64,000 bases of DNA, taken from NCBI GenBank assembly GCA_905116865.2, contig CAJHNH020006902.1, forward strand, positions 759,849 to 823,848, read 5' to 3'. The position numbers and the translations under genes are program-made. The stretch comes from Candidula unifasciata. Lineage: Eukaryota > Mollusca > Gastropoda > Stylommatophora > Geomitridae. Within the stretch, counting starts at the first letter, position 1. The number at the start of each line of letters is the position of its first letter. The notes below the pieces were generated by a model. That model was not told the DNA's origin, searched no databases, and saw only the letters and a list, made by a program, of their open reading frames with translations. Below, piece by piece: positions 52,985 to 63,945 of the stretch.

Positions 52985-54270
52985 ACATGGACCTCAAAAG
53001 AGACAGCAGACCCTGGTAATAACCTTTGACAGAAGCTTGTCTTTCAGGGATCACATAGAGGGAGTTGTGACAAGGGCTCAAAAGGTCTAAACGCACTAAA
53101 AGATTATGACAGCGATGGACATGGAGCAGAGAATGCTGTTCACACTTTACCAGCACTTAATCATCTCAGTGATTGATTATGTATTGGAGTTACTCACCGT
53201 CTCGAAGAGTCAGCTAGAGAAACTGGAGCGCATACAGAATAAAGCTTTGCGGGTGATCCTGGTATGTACAAGAAACACTCTGATTGTGTGCATGTGATGC
53301 AGATAGGCTAAAGGTGCTGCAGGCTAAGTCATAACTCAGAGTTGCTGCAGACAGGGAACACCCTCTGTACGAAGCTTTGGCTGTAGGCAAGGGTCAGAGG
53401 CTGAAAAGGGGCAAATCATGGATGGCTCAAGCAGAAAACAATAAGACAAGTATGCATGCTGGAGAAAATGTGGCAAGGAGAGGTGGATCAGAGTACTTGA
53501 GAAAAAGTCTGATCTGTGTAGGGTTATGATCATATTGGACCGGGAGTGCAGAGAGTAGCCAGCGGATGCTACGAAGGTGAAAGTCCAACAGGTAATTCAC
53601 GACAATTCACGCCCAGGTGATTCTGGTTCTCTATACAGATGGCTCAGTTTTGAGAGGAAAGAGAAGTGTCTAGGGGCTCGTAGCGAAAGCCAATGGAAAA
53701 TCTGTAGTGCAAGACAGCCTAGCATACGACACCCCAACATCTAGCATGAGAATGGAGGTGGAGGCAGTAACTGCAGCTCTCCGGTGGCTAGAGAACAAGA
53801 TGCATTCACATGTTGAAATTGTAACAGACTCTGAAAGCATGCTGAGAAAGGTGAAGACAGAAATGCAGAGTGACAAGCTTCACTGTGAAGGTCACGGGCG
53901 GTGAGCATACTTTGAATCTTTTCTCCAGGCCATGCCGACGTGGTGGGTAATGAACAGGCAGACAGATTGGCTGGACCTGCACCACTGGGTGGGGAATTGA
54001 TACATGACAAGGCAGATGTGGTCAAGGCCCCTTTGGGAACAAGAAATGGAATCAGTAGAGAAACAAAATTATTATGACCTGGATAGAATGAGGCACCTGG
54101 GTGTAACAAGAGGGTCTGGCCGGCACACTTCACTCAGAGGAAAGGCAAGACGCACATATAACCAGATTGTGACCGGTACCATCAATATTGGAACTCTGTG
54201 CTGGCTACTGAAGATGAGAACGGAGCACACATGGGATTGCCCCGAGTGCTGTGATGTAAATTTTTGACTC
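52985..54270 (+). repeat. LINE-R, longest copy: RT C-terminus plus RNase H
   Basis: 53106-53297 reads L-E-K-L-E-R-I-Q-N-K-A-L-R-V-I-L-V-C-T, the RT tail. 53640 begins L-Y-T-D-G-S (RNase H Asp). 53707-53904 reads P-T-S-S-M-R-M-E-V-E-A-V-T-A-A-L-R-W-L (Glu) and V-T-D-S-E-S-M-L-R-K-V (Asp). 53920-54267 carries G-N-E-Q-A-D-R-L-A-G and ends K-M-R-T-E-H-T-W-D-C-P-E-C-C-D-V. The RT palm is missing and the frame changes several times. Non-functional. Confidence 0.8.
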
Positions 54271-54555
54271 AACTTAACTGATATATTACACAACACTATT
54301 GAGCACCAAATCAGCGAACACTGGAGACAATGCAGCAGACTCAGAGTTATATAGTTTATGATACAGTATCATTTAATATGAATAACAACCCATAACAATA
54401 ATAATCATTTTCTTTGTGTTAAACAAAAGCCATATAAACAAAAATAGACAATTTTCTTTTATTTCCAACTAAATACAGAAACATAGCAAATCAGCTTGGC
54501 CGAAAGTCGTCAACCTTCTCCTGACTTATTGTTTGACATACTTTGTATGTATGTG
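54271..54555. other. Spacer
   Basis: AT-rich, no recognised feature. Confidence 0.4.
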
Positions 54556-54559
54556 ACGC

Positions 54560-54780
54560 AAACCCACCAGGACCGTACATTGAGCGACTAACACCTGGTG
54601 ATACAAAGTTCTACCATTCGGATGAGGATCACCATGTAAAAGTCCCAAAAACCCTGTTCAACCATAAGGTTATATGAGGGCCCCCAGTATAACCACATTT
54701 GTAGCCCATCTATATTTAGGATCCCAAGCAAAAGCTAGGGTGGGTCTTAAGATTATGAAAAATTGCATTCACATTGGGAT
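54560..54780 (-). repeat. Repeat C copy, diverged and inverted
   Basis: 'caccaggaccgtacattgag', 'gatgaggatcaccatg' and 'aagcaaaagctagggtggg' follow the order of 51060-51290 with many changes. Confidence 0.6.
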
Positions 54781-55324
54781 GGGAATTCAGTTAACTGACA
54801 TAGGTTTAATTATAGTTAAATCACAGGCTATCTGTACTATGAATCACAAACCCTTTCTGTATTGCTTTTGTTTATTTAAAATAAAATGTTAACCCCTCCC
54901 AAACCATGATCAATACACGGGTTCAATCTTCCTTTGCTATTTTAACCACAATAATTAAATTAACAGTTACATTAGCCTAAAAGAACACTTTCACTGGCGT
55001 TATGTCCCTTTGAATCTTTTCCCTATTACTTCCCTTGAAAAGGTAATTTAAAAAATTATATTTTGCAGCTCTCTTCCTTGTAATAACATATCTATATCTG
55101 TATGTCTCCCAGATAATACATACAGGGGGTGCCATATGTCTCCCAAACAAAGAACATACAAAATGGTGAAGAAGGGATAACAAATTACAGGTTAGACCAT
55201 GGGTTCCACTAGGCACTATAGGGCAGCAGCTGTGGGAGGGGGACGATTCAGGATTACCTGCACTGGCGAAGCCGGGCAATTACAATTCATCCTGACACCG
55301 CCCTCTGGAGAATTGTTCAAAAAT
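54781..55324. other. Spacer
   Basis: No recognised feature. The 100-codon minus frame at 54977-55279 has no family resemblance. Confidence 0.4.
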
Positions 55325-56485
55325 AAAGTAGCAGAAGCAGGAACTATGTAATATAATAATTAGTCTATTATGGCTATTTTATTCGGTCTCCAGTTTTCAA
55401 TTATTTTCTCATCCCTTATTTTATTTTTATCCCTTTTTTTTCAATCTAATTCTCTTGCTAATTTGTGTTTTTTTCAATTTTCTTCTCTCTCCCATTTTCT
55501 CCATTCCTCCTTCCAGTTCAGGAACAACCTCCAGTTATATTTACCTCACTTTCTTTCATTCAAAAACAATCATGCATCTGGAGCATAAACCCCAGCTGAG
55601 TCTAATAAATGTTTTAAACATAACAATGTTCTAAAATGAGACGGGTTGTTTGATTACTGGAACAAGATTTTATGGCAGTTGTTAAGCTGTCAGAACTATT
55701 GAAGTGTAGATAGACTAGTTTGGAGACATCATTGTCATCATCTAAACGATCTTAACAGAAGATGTGATGTGATGGCGCACATTAGGGTGCGAGATTTACA
55801 AGTAATTTACTCCTTAATTGTTCAGCTTCACACAGAAGTAAATAAACCAGCCGCTATTAGCGTTGTATCATCTACTTATATGACTATAACGTTCTATGTT
55901 TAAGCACTTAGCAGAAGCATTCACTATGTAATTACAGATATAGTCTTGTTATGCAGACTTTTGATTCGGTCTCCAGTTTTGCATTATTTTCTCGACCCTT
56001 ATTTTATTTTTATCCCTTTTTTTTTCAATCTAATTCTCTTGCTAATTTGTGTTTTTTCAATTTTCTTCTCTCTCCCATTTTCTCCATTCCTCCTTCCAGT
56101 TCTCTTCTTTCCTCTCTAACAACCTCCAGTTATATTTACCTCAGCTTTAAAAACACATTTCATTCAAAAACAATTATATAGATCTATAAGAGCATGAACC
56201 CCTAGCTGAGTCTGAAAGACTATTTTAACATCCTTCATTTCTTTTCTAAAATGAGACGGGTTTGTTCATGATTACTTTGTTTCAAGATTTCTATCAGGAG
56301 GCAGTTGTTAAGCTTTCAGAGACTATTCTGAAGTATGTCCATAGATAGACTAGTTTTTTTGACAAGGTTTGCCATCATGACTAAACGATCTTAACAGAAG
56401 AGTTGATGTGATCTGGCGCACTATTAGGGATGCGATTGATTTAACAAGTAATTGCTACTCCTTATGTATTTCTCCATGTAAGCTG
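55325..56485. repeat. Tandem duplication, period about 583 bp
   Basis: Unit 1 (about 55325-55905) and unit 2 (about 55908-56485) share 'cggtctccagtttt', 'tctcttgctaatttgtgttt' and 'cgatcttaacagaaga' at an offset of about 583. In the right-hand half they differ almost only by one- to four-base gaps every 8-12 bases. Confidence 0.8.
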
Positions 56486-56559
56486 TCACTCTTTGTAAAG
56501 GTCCAGTGCGTGGAGTTGTGGTTGAATTAAATCTAGAATGAGGACTATGATTCATTTCA

Positions 56560-58220
56560 TCAATAGCATTTGAATAGCTTTCCTGTATGGGTTTTTCTAT
56601 GTGTCATTAAATTACTCTGTCTAACAAATGAAACACTACAAACATCACACTTAAAAGGTCTCTCTCCTGTATGGGTTCTCTTATGCACTTTTAAAGTGAC
56701 TAGCTGAGCAAAGGATGCACTACAAACATCACATTTATACGGTCTCTCTCCGGTATGGATTCTACTGTGTCTAATTAAATTAGCCTTGGAAGCAAATGAC
56801 GCATCACACACACACTACATTTGAATGGTCACTCTCCTGTATGGGTTCTTTTGTGAATTGATAAGCAAATTCTGCACCACAATCATCACATTTATAAGGT
56901 TTGTCTCCTATGTGGATTCTCTTGTGAATTGCTAAGTTGCTTGAATGAAGAAATGCTGCACCACAATCATCACATTTATAAGGTTTCTCTCCTGTGTGGA
57001 TTCTCTTGTGAATTGACAAGTTTTTTCGATAAGCAAATGTTGTACCACAATCATCACATTTATAAAGTTTCTCTGTATGGGTTTTTTGTGAATTGACAAA
57101 CTGTTTAGATAAGCAAATGCTGCACCACAATCTTCACATTTATAAGGTTTGCCTCCTGAATGGATTTTCCTGTGAGTTAACAATTTGCTTTGACAAGCAA
57201 ATGCTGCATCACAATCACTACATTTATAAGGCTTCTCTCTTTTGTGAACTTTTTTGTGATATGTCAGTTGGTTTGGATAAGAGAATCCTACTCCACAAAC
57301 ATCCCATTTATGAGGTTTCTCTCTTGTGTCAAAAATTTTGTGGATCACTTTGTGCTCCCTCAATATGCTTGAAAGATCAAATTTTTCATTACAAATATCA
57401 CACTCAAAATATTTCTCCATTTTATGCACCTTTGTATGAAGTGTCAGGAATATTCATTCATTCATTCAGTAGCATGTCCCTCGCGGAACCTCGCTGCCAT
57501 AACAACCCTCCGGAAAACCTTCCTATCCTGAGCAAGATGTCCTGCGTCTGATACACCCATCTGGAGATCATCTGCCACATCCTGCACCCATCTTCTCCTT
57601 GGCCTTCCTCTTCCTCTCTTCCCAGGCATATACCCCTCCATTATTGTTCTCTCTAGACTTCCATGACGTTTCAAGTGACCAAAATATTTCAATTTTCTTT
57701 GTTTTATTGTCAGGAATATATCTTGGGAAAATGATGAACCACAACGATCACATGTGTAAAGTTTATCTGATGTTTGGTTTCCTCCACGCTGATCCAGACA
57801 CTCTGTTTCAGAGAGTGTTACTTCATACTTATTACCCTCAGAGAACTGCTCAGCTGTATGAATAATCGTGTGATCTGAACTTACAACTTTAAACTTGAAT
57901 CCATAACTACTTCTCATGACAGTTCTGTCTGATGTACATATGTCATCATCATCGAAGCTCACGTCTCCTGTACTCGTTGTACTATTGTATCCAAAGACAT
58001 TCAAGTCAATGTCTGGCTGTTTGATACAATCTTCATTCTGTAAACACAGGGTATCATTGTCCTGGTTATTATACAATCTGCCTGTATTGTAGGACAGTCT
58101 ATCATGGTCACTGACTCTAGTTTTTCCATATGTCTCAGCCAGAAACTTTCCCCTTCAACTTTTTATTTTATCTTGTTCTGTTCCAAAATGACCTCCACCC
58201 AGGCCTTCTGAGATGATCAC
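56560..58220 (-). pseudogene. Z6: C2H2 zinc-finger pseudogene split by a LINE
   Basis: The leader at 57720-58076 (Q-N-E-D-C-I-K-Q-P, S-S-Y-G-F, L-S-E-T-E-C-L-D-Q-R) matches Z1 and Z5. It ends in the first finger, F-S-Q-D-I-F-L-T. A LINE piece (57454-57707) interrupts; the finger resumes as L-H-T-K-V-H-K-M-E-K-Y-F-E-C-D-I-C. About six to seven fingers lie in 56932-57429 before a frameshift. Further fingers run in two other frames (56804-57130, 56560-56811), and the last finger stops after C. The start region near 58080-58210 is also shifted, and the stretch for the SUMO-type motif is unreadable. At least three frameshifts besides the insertion mean no full protein. Confidence 0.85.
57454..57707 (-). 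mobile_element. 5'-truncated LINE insertion in Z6, 254 bp, with 12-bp TSD
   Basis: Flanked by TGTCAGGAATAT at 57442-57453 and 57708-57719. The minus frame reads R-K-L-K-Y-F-G-H-L-K-R-H, G-R-G-R-P-R-R-R-W and E-G-H-A-T-E-stop, the ORF2 end. The 3' tail is (GAAT)n. Confidence 0.95.
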
Positions 58221-58304
58221 AGGATAAACACCAGTTTCTGCAACATGCAAATTACAGGAATCAGACCTTATGTAAATCAGAGAAAACATAGCAAACACAT
58301 GTCC

Positions 58305-58745
58305 TTCCCGTGTGGGTTCTGGGGTCCCGTTTTGAGGGAAAAAAGAATATGGACTTTGGCTACATTCCAGGACCTGAGCTTTTGTGTGCATCCATTTTAC
58401 AGATCTTGCTTACTTGTATGCAGACCCCCCCCCCCCCCCCCCCCATCACGTGCGGGTTCCAGGGCCCTATTAGGGGAAACAAGAATAGACCCACTGCCTA
58501 CCCAAAAGTATGTAGTTAGTAAGAGTCGACTAATTAGGAGCTTCCTACGAAGTTGGAGTGCGTCTGCCTGAGAGGCAAGGAACCATTAGTCTGCACACAA
58601 ATATGTCAGATCTGTCAAACGTATTCACATGCAACACTCCGATTCTGAAACAGGACTGCAATCCAGAAGTGGACGAACAACCAGAACCTTCCACCAGAGT
58701 TTACAGCTGGTGAACGCAAAGACAAAGAGAAGACACCATAAGAGA
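58305..58745. repeat. Compound SINE-A locus with C20 tract
   Basis: Plus-type head at 58308-58350, then a minus-type piece at 58370-58424 ('tgtgcatccattttacagat'). A run of 20 C (58425-58444) follows, then a near full-length plus copy 58446-58740 ('gtgcgggttccagggcccta' to 'gctggtgaacgcaaag'). Confidence 0.7.
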
Positions 58746-60085
58746 AGCTCCAAATCAAGGTTTTCTTTGTCTGCTTCCCTGAAACCAGTCCAGATACTTT
58801 GTCAGATAAGAAGTTCTTCAGGATTTAAGGGGTTGTAGTAAAAGTAACACTGCTCCCTACCAGATATATCGTAAGAGACGACCAAGGGCAGGGGTGGGCT
58901 TGAGGTTGACTACCTCATTCTGTAGAAACAATAGATACACAAACCAACCAACCATGGATAAGTAGGGCAAGACAAACCTAGCCCACCATGATGAGTGGAG
59001 GCTCTTTTAGCAGAAAAGAAGACTAAAAAGCCCACAGAGACTGTTAGCAGATTCTTGATGCTTTGAGTCAAAGAGGTTCTAAAAGGGCAAACTGGGGCAT
59101 ACAATTATAATAAATTTTTAAAGCGGGAGCTCTCAACCCACCCACCCCTCCCCTCAATGTTTTCTTTGTATCACTGCATCTGTTAAATAAGAAGGAAATA
59201 GAAGACTAATCTTAATGCAGCGTAGTGGAAAGAGCACGCGGAAAAGAAAATCCTTTCATCCCGCCCCCGAAAAAATTATTTGAAGTGACTGAAGGAATGG
59301 AAGAGGTCGATTCTCGGTAGTTTTAACTTTTACAGGGATAGTTGAGATATGGTCCTCCTGGACCTTTACCCATGGTTCCGTAATTTCCGTCACAGATACG
59401 CAGGAACGTTAGGGTCGTTGTGCTCTGTATAACGGGATACCCTGTAGCTAGACTTCTAGTACTATTAGGCTCAGTGCTGGTTTTATGGAAACTAAGGCAA
59501 GACTCCTGCGTCTGGCCTCACAAATAATGGCCCGAATTGGCCTAAGTCAAGCTGTTTGGGGATCTCAACGTTGGTGCCCTGCCCCACAGACGCAGAGTTC
59601 AGAAAATTTTTGGCGCTCAACAGCCTACCCCAATGCATGGATGATAACATCTGCTGAAAACCACGCCCATCTTCAGGCTATTTATATCTCAAGATGGCCG
59701 TGCTGGACAGTGAATTAAGCTTAGCGTCGTGTTTCCTGCTTAATGACAATCTTTGTTTCGTGCAACTGTTGACTGAGAATTATACTGTAGGGCGATTGAC
59801 GTTCAAATGTCTGTGCATGGAGGGTATCGGCAGACGTTAACCAGACACTTCTCAACGCTATACACGACAAAAAGGAATGCGTCTCAAAAGAGGCTGCCCC
59901 TGAATGGCCAAGGATGAAGATTGAACCCAGCAGGTATGTGACCTGGATGAGATCAGTCACAGAAAAGAATGGACCAGTACACCAGCAGAAATCCATGGCA
60001 TCTCTAAGATTGTCATTACACTCGGAAGGTCCTGAAGGTTAAGATTTTCTGCGGCCGTAGGTAAGGGCACTGATAGATCAGCATT
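58746..60085. other. Spacer without a recognised gene
   Basis: Frames of up to 91 codons without family resemblance. A GC-richer patch at 59320-59720 is unassigned. Confidence 0.4.
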
Positions 60086-60700
60086 CAGACCCCAAAAAAT
60101 ATCACCATCTACACAGATGGATCCGCGATGCAAAGAATGGGGAAAACAATACAAGAGGACAACAGCGCTTACCAGACAGCCACGTCAAGCATGATCATGG
60201 AGATAGCCAGCCACTCCTTCTAGAGCAGTAGCATGGGTATCCCAGCAAACGGCCTCACAGGCACTAACTGTATCAGACTCCATGAACATGCTTTAGAAGA
60301 TACGGTATGCGCTCTGAATGGGTAGAAAGCATTTGATAATCGCACTTAACCTCCCTCACCTGGATCTTCATACCTGGTCATGCTGGTGTAAACGGTAATG
60401 AGCGAGCTGGCAAGCAATGCACCAATGCATGTAGGGAGAAGCATGGACAGAGCAGAAATCGTCAACGCTGTACGGACTGGGCTAGTGGATAATGAGCAAT
60501 CGCTGACACTAACACGACTGCGTGACATTAAAGTAAAGCATGGTGAAGCACGTCTAGACCGTCTTTGAGGCCGAGATAGGAAACAATATCACCAATTTCT
60601 CATGGAAACAATTAGTAAAGTACTTTGGAGTGGCTGTTGCATCGGAGGACTGAGCATTCACAAGAATGTGGCGCGGTGATTTATGTCACAGGCGTGAGGG
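60086..60700 (+). repeat. Second RNase H LINE family, 3' fragment
   Basis: In changing frames: I-Y-T-D-G-S-A (60105), T-S-S-M-I-M-E-I-A (60190), S-D-S-M-N-M-L (60265), T-W-I-F-I-P-G-H-A-G-V-N-G-N-E-R-A (60355-60405). These are the RNase H acidic residues and His motif in order. The terminal piece at 60620-60660 resembles 15814-15860. Confidence 0.7.
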
Positions 60701-61050
60701 GAAGTTAAGTCCAACATGATGTGTATAAGGAGATACTCCGTACGTCACTCGGGCGCCAGTCCTTTACTATCCTGGTTGTACGGAACCTCACACAAGACCC
60801 CTACAGCACGTCCTCGTCGTGCGCCATGGATAATGTCTCAAATGAGCATTAACAGAGCTGTCAGGGGATCTCGGAGTTCGGCGGCCCCCAGAGGTGATGT
60901 GTCCTTGTGGCTCTCATCAGCCCGCCCCCAAACGCTTGGGTGAAAAATGTTATCAAAACTCATTAGGAACATGAGTAAGTTTGCCAAACGTACAGCCAAA
61001 ATTACAACCCTTGGTTAAAAGACTGCGGAGTAAAGAGAACACTGTTCACT
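60701..61050. other. Spacer
   Basis: A 75-codon plus frame without similarity; nothing else seen. Confidence 0.4.
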
Positions 61051-61052
61051 GC

Positions 61053-61215
61053 ACATCCTCTGTTAACCCTCAGTGTCGTCGTCACCGCGCTGAGATACAC
61101 CACAACAGCAACCATCCATAGGCTGGCCATCCTTGTACATCCTCGGTTAACCCCCAGTGTCGTCGTCACAGCGCTGGGGTACACCACAACAGCAACCATC
61201 CATTGGATGGCTAAG
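61053..61215. repeat. 85-bp tandem duplication
   Basis: 'acatcctctgttaaccctca' at 61053 and 'acatcctcggttaaccccca' at 61138. Both continue with 'tgtcgtcgtcac' and 'acaccacaacagcaaccatc'. Confidence 0.85.
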
Positions 61216-61815
61216 CCTAAATGTCCGACAAAACTAGATCATACGAATCAAAATCTGACCATCAAAATTTGCATTGAACTGAAAAAGACCGAATGTCCAC
61301 ACCCAAAGACCCCACTCGCCCGAGTGTTGGGACAAAACTGATAACGATATGTCTGATGCAGGATGTAAAATTCTGGCGGGCTAACGGCTCGTCAAAGAAA
61401 TTCAACGTGCGAGGAAAAAAAAAAGAATGTACCTATCTGTGTGGTCACAAAAGTCCAAAACCCACGGGCTGCTCCCCGCTGACTTCCAGAGGGCGCAGAC
61501 CCTGTCGAGCGGGAGGCCTGATACGGTTGTGAGGTTAAGCAAGCATGTGCAGGACGTGACGATTCCTTGGGTGAGCCCAAAACCAGAGCGCCATGTGCCG
61601 GCTCTGCATGCATGGAAGCCTCCTTGGATGGCGGGGAATGCCCATGATCTGCCCCTGCCTTCCCTTGAGGGCTAACTGTTCCACAGGGGACTGCCCCAAA
61701 GGGGTACTCCGGGGGCAATACCTGCGGCGAAGAAGACAAAGTGGACACCACACAAGTCAGGCAACGTCTCGACCCACACAAAACAATGGCCACAGTCACC
61801 CTAGAAATAGGCCTG
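61216..61815. other. GC-richer spacer
   Basis: Overlapping frames of 72-135 codons run on both strands with no recognised motif. The higher GC explains the open frames. Confidence 0.4.
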
Positions 61816-61816
61816 A

Positions 61817-61985
61817 CGTCTTCCTTCGAAGTCGGAGTACAGCTGCCCAGGAGGCAGGGAAATTAAAAACGGTTGTACACGCAAAAATCAGGTCCAGGTG
61901 AAAGCCAAAAGTCCAAGCGGACGATTATCCTGGACCTTCCACTGGAATTCACAGCCGGTGATCGATAAAAAAAAAAAAATACACA
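61817..61985 (+). repeat. SINE-A copy, diverged, poly-A tail
   Basis: 'cttccttcgaagtcggagta' to 'cacagccggtgatcgat', then A13. The middle has lost family words. Confidence 0.6.
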
Positions 61986-62029
61986 AGAATGCCCAAAGTG
62001 CAGTGACGTCGATTGTGATAACAAAACAG

Positions 62030-62170
62030 ACACCTAGCCTGGGTTGTAACAGACACTAAAATGACAATAATTCTATCAAATTTATAAGTTAATTACTTTT
62101 TAATCTAGTATATCACAGAGTATACTCAATTAATGCTGTGTTAAAACAGTTCAGCACAGATAAATTATAT
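62030..62170. other. Zinc-finger-gene 3' flank remnant
   Basis: 'aatttataagttaattactt' and 'ttaatctagtatatcacaga' resemble 19960-20040 and 32000-32060. It hints at a further gene unit whose coding part would lie beyond or is deleted; no fingers are seen nearby. Confidence 0.4.
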
Positions 62171-62219
62171 GCCACTTTTCTGGATGTAATCAGTAAGTTT
62201 TCAGTTTTAACGTCCTGTT

Positions 62220-62400
62220 TTGCCATTATATGTCACATAGTTATCTGTCTATTCCTCCAGTCCATTCTATCCTGCACAATTAGTTCTATTTCACAGATGG
62301 AATGCAGTCCGGCAGCTTTGGCCTCTCTCATCAACTTCCATTAAAGGGTTTCTTTTGAGCGTCCTTCTTCATTAATCCCTTTATTTCCCATGCTTATGCT
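62220..62400 (-). repeat. LINE ORF2 C-terminal fragment, minus strand
   Basis: The reverse complement reads K-L-M-R-E-A-K-A-A-G and L-I-V-Q-D-R-M-D-W-R-N-R. It lies head to head with 62580-62770. Confidence 0.7.
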
Positions 62401-62579
62401 TGTCCAGTCATTCTTTGTTGGTTTCTTCTCGGTATGTGTCCAATACAGGGCCACCTTCACTGTCTTACAATTGCTGACACTAGTGGTTACCCACACATTT
62501 CTTCACTCCTTTTGAATTCATCACATTTTATTTTCATCATTTTTATCAGGCATTTGTTTTCAAATGTATTTAACTTTCG

Positions 62580-62770
62580 TTAAGTCTGTAATTACAGAGA
62601 CAGAAACCAGGACGTCCAAGAGAAATCCTAAAAAGAAAGCTGATGAGAGAGGCTAAAGCTGCCAGACAGGATTCCATCTATTATGTTGAAGTACTTGTAC
62701 AGGATAGAATGGACTGGAGAAACAGACTGTGAGCCCTGTGTGACATATAACAGCACAACAGGACTATGAA
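62580..62770 (+). repeat. LINE ORF2 C-terminal fragment, plus strand
   Basis: Reads R-K-P-G-R-P-R-E-I-L-K-R-K-L-M-R-E-A-K-A-A, then L-V-Q-D-R-M-D-W-R-N-R-L-stop. Same family as 19470-19735. Confidence 0.75.
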
Positions 62771-62819
62771 CAAATGTCTCTACCGTCTAATTTTTTTTTA
62801 GTATCCAGAAACCATGAGT

Positions 62820-63010
62820 TGTTAACCCTTTGGCTCGGTACTATAGAAATCGCAACCCTTCGGCCTTGATTCCACGACAGATACCGTAAATCTGGGAGAA
62901 ATGTGGCTTTTCTGCCTACCCCTGGGCGCGAACCCGGACCACAAGGAGTTCGTCACCCGGTCACCGCGCAGTCCGGTTTAGCCAGCTACGCTAGAGAGCC
63001 GGGTGTACCA
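62820..63010. repeat. Possible tRNA-derived SINE fragment
   Basis: 'gggcgcgaacccggacca' and 'gttcgtcacccggtcaccgc' resemble a degenerate tRNA T arm and neighbouring parts. No second good copy is in the window. Confidence 0.35.
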
Positions 63011-63221
63011 TCTATATAAGACAACTTATCACACACTTTAAAAGAAGACACTCATAATTTTGTTGGCCATGTTATGAAAAGAGGAAAACTGCATCATTTT
63101 TTTAACAGCTGGAAAGATCTGTGGAAATTCGAGATTACTGACAGCCTCTTGGTGTGGCATGAAGGGTGTCAGCCCATGTTGTGATCATCCACACCAGTAG
63201 GCAAGGCCTTTGATGGTTTAT

Positions 63222-63945
63222 GTATTCATAGCATTCTTCATCTCCTCTTATTCCCTGTGACTTTAAGGTGAAGTGCTAACAATGAGAGAGCCCAAGTTTA
63301 TTTATTCATAGCATTCTTCATCTCCTCTTATTTCTTGTGACTTCAAGGTGAAGTGCTAACAATGAGAGAGCCCAAGTTTATTTATTCATAGCATTCTTCA
63401 TCTCCTCTTATTTCTTGTGACTTCAAGGTGAAGTGCTAACAATGAGAGAGCCCAAGTTTATTTATTCATAGCATTCTTCATCTCCTCTTATTTCTTGTGA
63501 CTTCAAGGTGAAGTGCTAACAATGAGAGAGCCCAAGTTTATTTATTCATAGCATTCTTCATCTCCTCTTATTTCTTGTGACTTCAAGGTGAAGTGCTAAC
63601 AATGAAGAGAGCCCAAGTTTATTTATTCATAGCATTCTTCATCTCCTCTATTTCTTGTGACTTCAAGGTGAAGTGCTAACAATGAGAGAGCCCAAGTTTA
63701 TTTATTCATAGCATTCTTCATCTCCTCTTATTTCTTGTGACTTCAAGGTGAAGTGCTAACAATGAGAGAGCCCAAGTTTATTTATTCATAGCATTCTTCA
63801 TCTCCTCTTATTTCTTGTGACTTCAAGGTGAAGTGCTAACAATGAGAGAGCCCAAGTTTATTTATTCATAGCATTCTTCATCTCCTCTTATTTCTTGTGA
63901 CTTCAAGGTGAAATGCTAACAGCCAGAGAGCGCAAGTTTATGTGT
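63222..63945. repeat. 80-bp tandem array, 9 copies
   Basis: 'gcattcttcatctcctctta' recurs at 63231, 63311, 63391, 63471, 63551, 63632, 63711, 63791 and 63871. Inner copies are almost identical; one has a compensating +1/-1 pair. The first and last copies are diverged. Confidence 0.95.

Noticed and set aside
61392..61901. Overlapping 72-135-codon frames on both strands
   Set aside because: GC-richer sequence lowers stop frequency; no motif or family likeness.
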